NCBI RefSeq assembly: GCF_000425165.1
Contig: NZ_AULG01000014.1
Span: forward strand, 62,001-126,000
DNA: 64,000 nucleotides
Direction: 5' to 3'
Source of the DNA: Photobacterium halotolerans DSM 18316
GTDB lineage: Bacteria; Pseudomonadota; Gammaproteobacteria; Enterobacterales; Vibrionaceae
Shown piece by piece: positions 44,323-52,541 of the stretch. The notes beneath the pieces were generated by a model that was given only the letters and a program-made list of their open reading frames with translations, searched no databases and was not told the DNA's origin. How positions within the stretch are numbered: position 1 is the stretch's first letter; each line of letters opens with the position of its first letter. A program made the position numbers and the translations under genes.

Positions 44323-44718
44323 TCAGATAGCGGCAGTCGCTGCTTCTGCCTGGCATTCTGCATCAACCAGGTAGTTGGTTTGATCAAATTCCTGCCATGA
44401 ACCTGTCGCGGCGCCATCAATAACCAGAATAGAGACAAGGCCGTAGTCGATGAAAATACCCAGCAGTGTGGTGGCATCAAAAGATTTAGACACTGGGATC
44501 ACTGACTCGCAACCGTTTTCTTCCACACGGATTGTGTATTCTTCTTTCTTTTTAAAAGAGGTCAGTACCTGGCCCTGGCCCAAATAGCGCTCATTGACAT
44601 AAATTTTCGCATTTGGACTTTTACTGCGAATGCTGACTTCCTGGCTGGTGCCGCTAAACATGGCCGCACAGCCATTCAGCATGAACAGAGCAATAAATAA
44701 ACAAAACAGCTTTTTCAT
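44323..44718 (-). CDS. Small lipoprotein, PEGA-like
   Basis: 131 residues with a lipobox LNGC at residues 14-17, so it is lipidated and membrane-anchored. The next segment (SKSPNAKIYVNERYLGQGQVLTSFKKKEEYTIRVE, in two stretches) has the form of a PEGA-like beta domain. A hydrophobic stretch near residue 85-103 (LLGIFIDYGLVSILVIDGA) could be a membrane-inserted hairpin. No specific family is certain. It has its own terminator. Confidence 0.78.
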   Translation of the reverse strand: MKKLFCLFIALFMLNGCAAMFSGTSQEVSIRSKSPNAKIYVNERYLGQGQVLTSFKKKEEYTIRVEENGCESVIPVSKSFDATTLLGIFIDYGLVSILVIDGAATGSWQEFDQTNYLVDAECQAEAATAAI

Positions 44719-45159
44719 TGTTTACCTTGGATTTGTGAGTGGTTAAAAGGGATACGACAGAAAGGGGCGTATCAAAAAGATAAATCACCAACAATTAATC
44801 TAAGTGGCTGGCGAAAATGTCGGACGGGATTGTACATGAAATACAGTAAACTAGAAGCGGTTTTGTGAATAAATCTATTAATATCAGTACTCTATATGGA
44901 CTTTTTGCTATACGCATAGTGGAGCATTTTATTTCGATTTATTGCTTGGCTATTCAAAATAGCAGCTGTGAAAAGTAAAGCGGGATCTTTTTGAAAAAGG
45001 CTGGATTCTTTATATGCGCAGAACAAAAGAGGACAGGCAGAATAATAGTGGGCATGAATTAAAAATATGATGTGACTAATTATTCTTTTTAAAGCATCGC
45101 AATGACCAGACTCAGTCAGGACAGACAAATCCAGTCTGCCCTGACTAACTTGCACGTCT
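44719..45159. other. AT-rich spacer with a 13-bp hairpin
   Basis: 441 bp. AGTCAGGACAGAC (45114-45126) pairs with GTCTGCCCTGACT (45134-45146) with one mismatch around a 7-nt loop, 14 bp past the mscS-type gene stop on the minus strand, and probably ends that transcript. Its GGACAGAC core also resembles the dispersed repeat. An 87-codon frame (44892-45155, minus) has no ribosome site or recognisable product and is not called. Confidence 0.55.
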
Positions 45160-46485
45160 TTAATTCATCTTCATCGGTTCTGATACCTGCGCGGATCGCG
45201 TATCGGATGCCATATTCTGCGGTGCGGCCGAGCTTCTGGCATAGTGCCATTCGCGAAAATCACTGCCGGTTGGCGCTTGTGAAACGCGCAATCCGAACTC
45301 GGGCAGTACGGCATACAGGTGATCAAAAATATCCGATTGGATCTGCTCGTATTCCACCCAGACAGTGGTATTGGTAAAGCAGTAAATCTCCAGCGATATT
45401 CCTTCGTGTGAAGGCGGCAACTGGCGCACCATTAATGTCATGTGTTGATGAATATTAGGGTGCTGGCGAAGGTAGCGTTCCAGATACGCACGAAAGCTGC
45501 CAAGGTTCGTTAAGCGACGGCCATTGATGCGGCAGCCTAAATCCGACTGCTTTTGTTCGTTGTACTGAGTGATCTCTGCCACTTTATGCTTGATATAAGG
45601 CTCAAGCAGCTGGGCTTTTTCCAGATAGCGAATCTCGTTATCGGCCAGAAAGTGCACGCTGGTGGCGTCAATCAGCACACTGCGCTTAATACGGCGCCCG
45701 CCTGACTGCTGCATGCCTTTCCAGTTTTTAAACGAGTCAGAAATCAGCGCGTAGGTCGGAATCGTGGTAATGGTTTTATCCCAGTTCTGCACTTTTACTG
45801 TGGTCAGACTGATATCAATCACATCACCGTCGGCACCGTATTTCGGCATTTCCAGCCAGTCGCCCACACTGAGCATTTTATTGGCAGATAACTGGATGCC
45901 CGCCACCAGCCCCAGGATCGGATCTTTAAACACCAGCATGATTACCGCGGTCATCGCACCCAGACCACTGAGCAGTATGACCGGAGATTTGCCGATCAAA
46001 ATCGAGGTGCTCAGCAGGGCCGCAACCACAAAAAAGATGATTTTTAGACTCTGCGAAAAGCCTCGCAACGGCATATTGCGGCCAGCCTGCGTCCGGCCTA
46101 ACAGCACTTCAATAACACCCAGTACCGCGTAGAGTGTCAGCAAGCTGTACAGCACGATCCACAGCGACGTGAAGGTTTGCAAAATCTCATACACGGCACT
46201 GTCACCAGACAGCCATAACTGGGTTTGCACCGCAATCACGATGCCCTGAATCAGCAAGGCAAACCGGCTGAAGAGTTTTTTGCCAAACACAGCCTGATGC
46301 CAGAGCGTTTCGCTGTGCCCGGTGAACCGGTTCAGCCACAGAATCACACCGCGGTGCAGTATGAAATGAATCACGACAGAGATACCGGCGATCAACCCCA
46401 GCACCTCGCCGAGATCTATCAGTTGATCAACATTAATATTGTGAGAAGTAAACCATTCAGTAAGCATGAAAAATAGTGCTGCCAT
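45160..46485 (-). CDS. MscS-family mechanosensitive channel, YbdG-like
   Basis: A 441-residue inner-membrane protein. Five hydrophobic spans precede the pore helix and the conserved MscS beta domain: LSGLGAMTAVIMLVFKDPILGLVAGIQLSANKMLSVGDW (in segments) and VQNWDKTITTIPTYALISDSFKNW. A large C-terminal cytosolic domain follows. The layout and these stretches match YbdG/miniconductance-type channels, which protect against mild hypo-osmotic shock. An internal ATG at 46467 is an alternative start; no clear ribosome site helps decide. Confidence 0.9.
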   Translation of the reverse strand: MAALFFMLTEWFTSHNINVDQLIDLGEVLGLIAGISVVIHFILHRGVILWLNRFTGHSETLWHQAVFGKKLFSRFALLIQGIVIAVQTQLWLSGDSAVYEILQTFTSLWIVLYSLLTLYAVLGVIEVLLGRTQAGRNMPLRGFSQSLKIIFFVVAALLSTSILIGKSPVILLSGLGAMTAVIMLVFKDPILGLVAGIQLSANKMLSVGDWLEMPKYGADGDVIDISLTTVKVQNWDKTITTIPTYALISDSFKNWKGMQQSGGRRIKRSVLIDATSVHFLADNEIRYLEKAQLLEPYIKHKVAEITQYNEQKQSDLGCRINGRRLTNLGSFRAYLERYLRQHPNIHQHMTLMVRQLPPSHEGISLEIYCFTNTTVWVEYEQIQSDIFDHLYAVLPEFGLRVSQAPTGSDFREWHYARSSAAPQNMASDTRSAQVSEPMKMN

Positions 46486-46841
46486 AAATCACAAACAGGC
46501 CGTCAATGTAGCATGGATAGCGGCTTTTCAACATGAGGGAAAATGTTAAATCTTGGGTGGGGGAGTGGGCCTTGAGTTGAAGCTGTTTGGGATAATGGGT
46601 GCAAGATGATTTATATAATTCGGCCAGTTGGCCGAAGATGGTTTGCTGTACAATCTTTACACTGTATGCATGCACAGTTATCATTGGTTAAGATAGCAAG
46701 TCGATGGGGATGACCAAAAAATAAATAATTTTGAACAAAGCAGTATTGTTAAAATTTCTGTAATCTCAAGCATAATCAAGGTCAATGGTGTAGTATTGCC
46801 AGCTTCGATTTGTGTTTTTCAATCTACAGTACCTATATTTT
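46486..46841. other. AT-rich boundary of the methyltransferase island
   Basis: 356 bp. Composition shifts here from the moderate GC of the channel gene to strongly AT-rich. No gene, attachment site or tRNA was recognised. The promoter of the methyltransferase gene must lie here but was not resolved. Confidence 0.4.
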
Positions 46842-47555
46842 ATGAGCGTGTATAAATTGTTTAATTCAACTGAGTCAAAAATACAGTACAGTCTATTTAC
46901 TCAAGATGCAGTTGAATGGCTGAGAACGATCCATGATGGCTCTGTAGACCTTGTTGTTACAGATCCGCCCTACGAATCATTGGAAAAACATAGAGCAGTA
47001 GGTACAACAACACGATTGAAAAATAGTAAGTCTTCAAGCAATGATTGGTTTGAAATTTTTAGAAACGAAAGGTTTGAAGAATTATTTTCTGAAATTTACA
47101 GGGTTTTGGGGAAAAATTCTCATTTCTATTTGTTTTGTGATCAAGAGACTGCATTCATAGCAAAACCCATCGCTGAGTCAGTTGGCTTTAAATTTTGGAA
47201 ACCAATAGTATGGGATAAGATGAAAATAGGAATGGGGTATCATTACCGTGCTAGGTATGAATTTATCCTGTTTTTTGAAAAGGGTAAACGTAAGCTAAAT
47301 GATTTGAGTATTCCTGATGTGCTGCAAGTTCCGAGAGTTTATCGTGGCTACCCTACTGAAAAACCAGTTGAACTGATGGAGATTCTTGTAAAACAAAGCT
47401 CAAGTGAGACTGAGCTAGTAATTGACCCTTTTATGGGGTCTGGCCCTGTAGGGCTTGCTTCTCTACAAAATAATCGATGCTTTTGGGGAAATGACTTATC
47501 TTCTAATGCAATTGAAGTCACAGAACAAAGGCTTAATGCTTTGAAGTTCAAGTAG
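46842..47555 (+). CDS. Beta-class N6/N4 DNA methyltransferase
   Basis: A 237-residue SAM-dependent methyltransferase. The catalytic motif IV (DPPYE, residues 41-45) precedes motif I (DPFMGSGPVG, near residue 195), which defines the beta class. It modifies adenine N6 or cytosine N4 in a specific duplex site; the target cannot be read. It is AT-rich unlike its neighbours and heads a four-gene block, so it is probably the modification part of a restriction or defence locus. ATG at 46842 is chosen over a GTG at 46812. Confidence 0.9.
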   Translation: MSVYKLFNSTESKIQYSLFTQDAVEWLRTIHDGSVDLVVTDPPYESLEKHRAVGTTTRLKNSKSSSNDWFEIFRNERFEELFSEIYRVLGKNSHFYLFCDQETAFIAKPIAESVGFKFWKPIVWDKMKIGMGYHYRARYEFILFFEKGKRKLNDLSIPDVLQVPRVYRGYPTEKPVELMEILVKQSSSETELVIDPFMGSGPVGLASLQNNRCFWGNDLSSNAIEVTEQRLNALKFK

Positions 47556-47608
47556 CTATGCACTATTATGCATCAATATGAATTGTAATGATGCAAGATG
47601 CTTAGCTT

Positions 47609-47995
47609 ATGTCTGATTATCCAAGCTTTTATCCTGAAGATATACCTCCTGAAGATGCCGAACCTGCGGAAGGTTTGGCATTCCGTTTGGTCATGCAAAA
47701 CCCACCAACAAAAAAGTGCTTTCAATCTTCTTATGAAGAGAATCCTAATCGTGCTGCTCGGACCCCACAAACACGAGAGATGCTTTATGGAACCTCATTG
47801 TTTCGGGATAAAGATGTTGCATTGACTAAAAGAAGGCTCTATAAGGCATTGCGGTCTAAGCTGTTATCAACAGGTGTTCTTGATGAAGAGCATGGTGTGA
47901 TGAAGAAAACTGGTAAAGAAGAAGACAATCACATAACTGTGTGGTTTAAAGATGAGGCACAGCCTCAAGAACGATTTGAATGCATTGAAGAGTAA
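47609..47995 (+). CDS. Unknown 128-residue protein of the methyltransferase island
   Basis: A soluble, charged protein with an acidic N-terminus (MSDYPSFYPEDIPPEDAEPA) and a basic centre (ALTKRRLYKALRSKLLSTG). No motif was recognised. It lies 53 bp after the methyltransferase and 6 bp before the 420-residue gene, same strand and composition. The basic helix could contact nucleic acid, but that is a guess. An out-of-frame ATG at 47598 gives a shorter, less plausible frame. Confidence 0.65.
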   Translation: MSDYPSFYPEDIPPEDAEPAEGLAFRLVMQNPPTKKCFQSSYEENPNRAARTPQTREMLYGTSLFRDKDVALTKRRLYKALRSKLLSTGVLDEEHGVMKKTGKEEDNHITVWFKDEAQPQERFECIEE

Positions 47996-48001
47996 CTTGT
48001 T

Positions 48002-49264
48002 ATGTATCCGTTACCAATTAATAGTAATTTAGGGCGGTTAGAGATTTATCGCATCTATGATGAATACGATGGACCCAAGTTGTTCAGTGTAGTCAATGCA
48101 TTGCAATTACATTATCTAGTTTATTGGATTGATGAGAACGAGAATGGAGACACTTGGCTCTATGTTCCAATGTCCAAAGATCGCCTTAATGAATTAGAAT
48201 CCGGGAATCGTTCACTCAGGGATGCATACGTATACCCAGAGGAAAATAGACTTTTTGAAGTCTATACTGCATATGATGGGTCAGATTTTTCTATAAATGA
48301 ATATTCTGCCGAAACATTAGACCCAGAAAATTTCCCTCCTGCAGGTTTTCATATTTCATCAACTGGTGATGTAGAATCGATCGACACTAAAGCTGTATCT
48401 AGTGATCACGAAATTCATATATCAAAGCCTAGTAAACGTTCAAAACTAGATCTTGACCTAATTACTCGTGTATTAACAGCATGGTCTGATGTATATGAGA
48501 AGATTTCAAGTGTATTAGATATTAATGATAGACTAACTCCAGTTGATGCAAGACCTGGGTCATTTATTTTGCGTTTACAATCAAATCGATTTAGTGAAGT
48601 CTTGCCCACGATTAATGATTTTTTTGGTATCTTGAATAATAGTGATGATGTACATGACGCTTTGATTAGATCAGAAATAGATATTGATGTGGTAAAAGAA
48701 TTTTTATCGACTCTTGTTGATTCTGATTATGACTTTAAGCTAAATTATCTAGTTGACGATTTTTCAGGCGTTTTATTAGAAAAAGAACAAGCTAAAAATG
48801 CCTTGAATAGAATATTGGAAGCGGAAAAAACATATGTTTCTAGCTTAAAAGTTCCTCAAGCAGATGACTTAAAAAGAGTTTTCGAAGTTGTAAGAGCTAA
48901 AGCAAGCTATGAAGTTGTAAATGCTGAAACTCTTGGGATTACACCTAGACAGGTCGCATATTATTTACATGCATGCCGAACTTTGGGTTATTTAAACAAA
49001 TCTAATATGCCAACTGCTGCAGGTATGCAATTTAAACTATTGTCTCAAGAGCAGAAATTTGTATCAGCTGCAATGCGTTTTCAAAGTAGTGATTGTGGTT
49101 GGGCATGGATTAATTGGAGTAATGGGAAGACACTTCAAGACATCCCAGAAGATTCGGCTTTGCCATTTTTGTATGATTGTGTTCCTACTTTAAATGAGAA
49201 CACAGCGAAAAGGCGTTCAAGAACTTTAAATGCATGGCTAAGAATTCTCCGAGACCGAACTTGA
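48002..49264 (+). CDS. Unknown 420-residue protein, DUF6575-like N-terminus; candidate effector of the island
   Basis: Not firmly recognised. The N-terminus (NLGRLEIYRIYDEYDGPKLF then HYLVYWIDENENGDTWLYVP) resembles the DUF6575 type. The C-terminus (FVSAAMRFQSSDCGWAWINW ... NENTAKRRSRTLNAWLRIL) resembles a terminal domain seen in proteins linked to restriction-modification loci, with a winged-helix-like stretch before it (ETLGITPRQVAYYLHACRTLGYL). No nuclease motif (PD-ExK, HNH, GIY-YIG) was found. It is tightly coupled behind the 128-residue gene and is the likely effector partner of the methyltransferase. The domain names are recalled and unverified. Confidence 0.6.
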   Translation: MYPLPINSNLGRLEIYRIYDEYDGPKLFSVVNALQLHYLVYWIDENENGDTWLYVPMSKDRLNELESGNRSLRDAYVYPEENRLFEVYTAYDGSDFSINEYSAETLDPENFPPAGFHISSTGDVESIDTKAVSSDHEIHISKPSKRSKLDLDLITRVLTAWSDVYEKISSVLDINDRLTPVDARPGSFILRLQSNRFSEVLPTINDFFGILNNSDDVHDALIRSEIDIDVVKEFLSTLVDSDYDFKLNYLVDDFSGVLLEKEQAKNALNRILEAEKTYVSSLKVPQADDLKRVFEVVRAKASYEVVNAETLGITPRQVAYYLHACRTLGYLNKSNMPTAAGMQFKLLSQEQKFVSAAMRFQSSDCGWAWINWSNGKTLQDIPEDSALPFLYDCVPTLNENTAKRRSRTLNAWLRILRDRT

Positions 49265-49303
49265 TTAATAGAGGCCTTTTGGCCTCATTATTTTAGGTGA
49301 TAT

Positions 49304-49777
49304 ATGTCTGACTTTATTAAAAACTCAATAATAGGCCCATTAGTTATTGCTTTGATCTTATCTGCTATTGGTTATGTTTTTATTATTAAAGAAAATAACA
49401 TGAGAATAGCAATTTTAGAGAAAAAGCTGGATGACCAGGTAAAGGTGTATGAGAAGTTAAATGACAATCTAAGGTTAGGTTTTAATAATGTTAATAATAG
49501 CTTGGGGGGATACAGTAATGAATTCCATCGGATGAGTTTATTATTTGCGAAGTATCACCCGGATTCAACAGATGTTCTTTTTAAGACATCTATTTCAAAA
49601 TTAAATGACCTTTCAAATACAGAGGTAAAAATTATCGCTGATACAGTTGCTATTAGAGAGTCTGGTTTAATAGCTCAGCCTGAAAAAGCTAAAAAAGCTA
49701 TTGAAATAATGAATGAAAATAATATTAATGAAGAAGATATGAATGCTTTTGTTGAAGTGATGGGTTTGCATAAGTAA
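49304..49777 (+). CDS. Single-span membrane protein with coiled coil
   Basis: 157 residues. One transmembrane helix (residues 8-27, IGPLVIALILSAIGYVFII) is followed by a coiled-coil stretch (about 30-66) and a helical C-terminal domain. A ribosome site (TTAGGTGATAT) precedes the ATG. It is 39 bp after the 420-residue gene in the same AT-rich block. No family was recognised. Small membrane proteins with cytosolic helical domains often serve as effectors in defence loci; that role is inferred. Confidence 0.65.
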   Translation: MSDFIKNSIIGPLVIALILSAIGYVFIIKENNMRIAILEKKLDDQVKVYEKLNDNLRLGFNNVNNSLGGYSNEFHRMSLLFAKYHPDSTDVLFKTSISKLNDLSNTEVKIIADTVAIRESGLIAQPEKAKKAIEIMNENNINEEDMNAFVEVMGLHK

Positions 49778-50037
49778 TTTACTGTTATTAGATAAAATTC
49801 GTTAAGTCATGAATGTAACTGAGGGTGTTCATAGTTCTGTGTTAGCGTAAGCCACAGATCCACATATTGATCGACCTTGGTTGGGAAGTGGACAGTACCG
49901 GATGTGTTCATTTCTCGGAAGCTTTCAACATCCCCGCATAGAGCAGCCTCAGCAAGCTGGTTTCGTTGGCGAAGCAAGCGATATAGACACGAAAAAGGCC
50001 GCTCAAAAGCGGCCTCAAATACATCGGGAAAACCGAG
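49778..50037. other. Right edge of the AT-rich island and guaC 3' region
   Basis: 260 bp. The AT-rich composition ends near 49850. The following GC-richer 130 bp encode no convincing protein on either strand and may be a gene remnant. The guaC terminator is at 49991-50015. Confidence 0.4.
49991..50015 (-). terminator. Intrinsic terminator of guaC
   Basis: AGGCCGCT (49996-50003) and AGCGGCCT (50008-50015) pair around CAAA. On the minus strand TTTTT follows (plus-strand A at 49992-49996). It lies 22 bp past the guaC stop. Confidence 0.85.
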
Positions 50038-51081
50038 TTATTCTTTTCCGTACACGTTATTTTCTTGCTCACGAACACGGATGAAAGTGGTGCGTTTTGT
50101 GAGCTCTTTGAGCTTCGCCGCGCCAACGTAGGTGCAGGTTGAGCGCACGCCGCCCATGATATCCTGGATGGTGTATTCTACAGGGCCGCGGTAAGGCAAT
50201 AGTACGGTTTTTCCTTCAGCGGCACGATAGTTGGCAACACCGCCGGAATGCTTGTCCATCGCGCTCTGAGATGACATGCCATAAAATTTCATGAATTGCT
50301 GGCCGTCTTTTTCAACGATTTCGCCGTTGCTTTCTTCATGGCCGGCCAGCATACCGCCCAGCATCACGAAATCGGCACCGCCACCAAAGGCTTTAGAGAC
50401 ATCGCCGGCACAGGTGCAACCGCCGTCACCGATAATCTGTCCGCCCAGCCCGTGCGCGGCGTCTGCACATTCGATAATGGCAGAAAGCTGCGGGTAGCCG
50501 ACACCGGTTTTCACGCGGGTGGTGCACACTGAACCCGGGCCGATACCCACTTTGACGATGTCTGCACCCGCCAGAATCAGCTCTTCCACCATGTCGCCGG
50601 TGACAACATTACCCGCGCTGATGACTTTGTCAGGGAATGCGTTACGGACTTTTTGCACGTACTCGACCAGATGCTCAGAGTAACCGTTCGCAATATCGAT
50701 GCAGATAAACATCAGATCGTCGGTCAGCGCCATGATGTCTTTGGTTTTCTGAAAATCTGCATCTGATGTACCGGTAGAGACCATGGCGTGTTTGAGTACA
50801 TCAGCCGGGTTTTCTTTGATGAAACCGGCCCAGTCCTCAACCGTATAGTGTTTGTGAATGGCGGTCATGACATTGTGTTTTGCCAGCGCTTTTGCCATGT
50901 CAAAGCTGCCGACTGAATCCATATTGGCGGCAATAATGGGGACGCCTGACCATTGACGGCCGCTATGCTTGAATGTAAAATCGCGGGTTAATTCAACTTG
51001 AGATCGGCTTTTCAGGGTTGAACGTTTCGGGCGAAACAGTACATCTTTGAATCCCAGTTTCAGGTCTTGTTCGATACGCAT
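50038..51081 (-). CDS. guaC: GMP reductase
   Basis: A 347-residue cytosolic enzyme of the IMPDH/GMPR barrel that reduces GMP to IMP with NADPH in purine salvage. The catalytic Cys186 sits in [20 protein letters not shown], the same number as in E. coli GuaC, and length is the same. [20 protein letters not shown] is the family start. AGAAGGAACTTCC precedes the ATG. The 5' leader carries a strong hairpin with a T-run. Confidence 0.97.
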   Translation of the reverse strand: MRIEQDLKLGFKDVLFRPKRSTLKSRSQVELTRDFTFKHSGRQWSGVPIIAANMDSVGSFDMAKALAKHNVMTAIHKHYTVEDWAGFIKENPADVLKHAMVSTGTSDADFQKTKDIMALTDDLMFICIDIANGYSEHLVEYVQKVRNAFPDKVISAGNVVTGDMVEELILAGADIVKVGIGPGSVCTTRVKTGVGYPQLSAIIECADAAHGLGGQIIGDGGCTCAGDVSKAFGGGADFVMLGGMLAGHEESNGEIVEKDGQQFMKFYGMSSQSAMDKHSGGVANYRAAEGKTVLLPYRGPVEYTIQDIMGGVRSTCTYVGAAKLKELTKRTTFIRVREQENNVYGKE

Positions 51082-51462
51082 GGAAGTTCCTTCTTTATCT
51101 TCACTGTGACTATCGGATATTGCTCGTCAGTTATGCGCTATTGGCAGATAGCAAATTTCCTGAAGAGCAGGCACAAAAAAACCGGAGCGTTGGCAGACGC
51201 TCCGGTTTTCAGCATTATAGGCGCAGTTATTTTTTCTACAAGCCTGAAAAATGCATTTTTTTTATGGTATCCTCCCGAAGATTGCATCCTGACATTTCAC
51301 CCCGGCGTTCCACAATCAGGTGGCGTTTTGGCGAATCCTCAAGCACTCAAATCACTTCATAACCAGACGCGGATGACTTCCTGAATCCAAATGTCAAATT
51401 TATCATTTTTCTCTTCCAATCTGTTCCAATCCTTGGATAATCCTACGAGTCTCGCTGGCTAA
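51082..51462 (-). promoter_or_regulatory. guaC leader and spacer
   Basis: 381 bp without a convincing gene. On the minus strand TTGTAG (51236-51241) and TATAAT (51214-51219), 16 bp apart, make a good promoter with a start near 51207. That would place the hairpin at 51181-51206 at the very 5' end of the guaC mRNA. Confidence 0.5.
51175..51209 (-). terminator. Intrinsic-terminator-like hairpin in the guaC leader
   Basis: ACCGGAGCGT (51181-51190) and ACGCTCCGGT (51197-51206) pair perfectly around TGGCAG. On the minus strand six or more T follow (plus-strand A at 51175-51180). It stands about 95 bp before the guaC start codon. It could be an attenuator, the end of a small RNA transcribed from upstream, or a 5' structure. 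Confidence 0.7.
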
Positions 51463-51870
51463 GTGGATCGATTTACCTTGTTTAACAAAAGAAAAACAAA
51501 ACAGATATTCCCGCTGGATTTCTACGGTGAAGATGGCAGTTGGCGCTTTATTCTGCGGGCTTACTCGTCTGATGAAGTTCTGGATGCTATGTATTGGCGC
51601 GCATATATTTCTTGTCATCGGAGGGAGTTTGATCTGCTTCATCTGGCGATCGACAAGTTCAACTATAAGTACAACTACTCGGCCTCTGACGTCTCGGAGT
51701 TGCATTTGGGGGCCGTGGGGTCTGCGATGCGGGTCAACATGATGGGGCCGATTGTGCCGGTTAAGCATTTGCTGGCCAACATTGCAGAAAGACTGGAAAA
51801 CAAGACGGTCAGCGGAGAGAAAGCCCGGGCCGCAATGCATACCGGGCAGCTTCAGGCTAAGTCATCTTAA
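51463..51870 (+). CDS. Hypothetical 135-residue protein
   Basis: Soluble, with a GTG start and only a weak ribosome site. No motif was recognised. The middle (FDLLHLAIDKFNYKYNYSASDVSELHLGAVGSAMRVN, in two stretches) reads like a folded domain rather than shadow coding, and base composition is like that of neighbouring real genes. It lies between guaC (divergent) and an exported protein. Confidence 0.5.
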   Translation: MDRFTLFNKRKTKQIFPLDFYGEDGSWRFILRAYSSDEVLDAMYWRAYISCHRREFDLLHLAIDKFNYKYNYSASDVSELHLGAVGSAMRVNMMGPIVPVKHLLANIAERLENKTVSGEKARAAMHTGQLQAKSS

Positions 51871-52021
51871 GCGCTGAAGAATGGCCCGAATGACGACTGA
51901 ATATTTAAAAGGAGCGATGGCTCCTTTTTTAATGTCTGATTTTGGTAAAAGCTTGTGGAGACATTATCTTAAGTTCGCTATGTTAGTAAACGAATCTGAC
52001 AATAATCATGTAGGTGAATGG

Positions 52022-52534
52022 ATGAACTCATGGACGCAGGGCAGATATCTGGCCGTATCTTTGTTGCTGGCGACTCAGTTTGGGCTGGTCAGCGCTGCGC
52101 ATGCCACCACGGAGCTGGCATCCATGTCAGAGTTGGTGGGGAAGTGGCAGTGTCTTCCGGATGAGAAGGCATCGGACAAGGAAGAGAGCTGGGTGAATTA
52201 TGATTTTCATCATGATGGCAAAGTTAATTCTAAAGAATGGATTCGCTATCAGGATCAAGGCAAAACTGAGCTGGAATTCAACCTGTTTGTTGACTATCAC
52301 CTTGAGTCACTGGAAGGTGAATACCGTTTAAAACCGTTATCAATGAAACGGGAAATACTGTCAGATCCCAATCAGGCCAATCCTTTCGGTTATGATGCGC
52401 AGCGCGATCTCATGGGGTACCGCATTTTCCTGCAGCCTGTGATGAAAGGCAAAAACAAAGCGCAGTTCGAAATGTGGTATCACATTACCCCGCAGAACCA
52501 TTTTTCTATGCAATGTCAGCGCCAGGCCGCATGA
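52022..52534 (+). CDS. Exported 170-residue unknown protein
   Basis: Signal peptide at residues 1-30 (NSWTQGRYLAVSLLLATQFG, cleavage after AHA). The mature domain begins LASMSELVGKWQC and has two cysteines (GKWQCLPD and SMQCQRQ near the C-terminus), suggesting a disulfide-closed lipocalin-like or similar beta domain; this is only a resemblance. The open frame starts at 51881, but the ATG at 52022 is chosen because it puts the signal peptide at the N-terminus with AGGTGA upstream. Confidence 0.62.
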   Translation: MNSWTQGRYLAVSLLLATQFGLVSAAHATTELASMSELVGKWQCLPDEKASDKEESWVNYDFHHDGKVNSKEWIRYQDQGKTELEFNLFVDYHLESLEGEYRLKPLSMKREILSDPNQANPFGYDAQRDLMGYRIFLQPVMKGKNKAQFEMWYHITPQNHFSMQCQRQAA

Positions 52535-52541
52535 TATGCGA

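Noticed and set aside
44892-45155. 87-codon ORF on the minus strand
   Set aside because: AT-rich spacer frame with no ribosome site, no domain and overlap with the hairpin after the MscS gene.
49778-49990. Integron attC site or phage attachment site at the island edge
   Set aside because: No GTTRRRY/RYYYAAC pair, no integrase gene and no tRNA were found.
49877-50131. Short frames on both strands between the AT-rich island and guaC
   Set aside because: They overlap the guaC terminator and coding region and show no domain; at best a gene remnant.
51067-51384. 105-codon ORF overlapping the guaC start
   Set aside because: It runs through the guaC leader hairpin and promoter-like sequence and encodes no recognisable protein.
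51082-51462. Purine riboswitch upstream of guaC
   Set aside because: The conserved purine-aptamer core could not be recognised on the guaC strand; only the terminator-like hairpin is supported.
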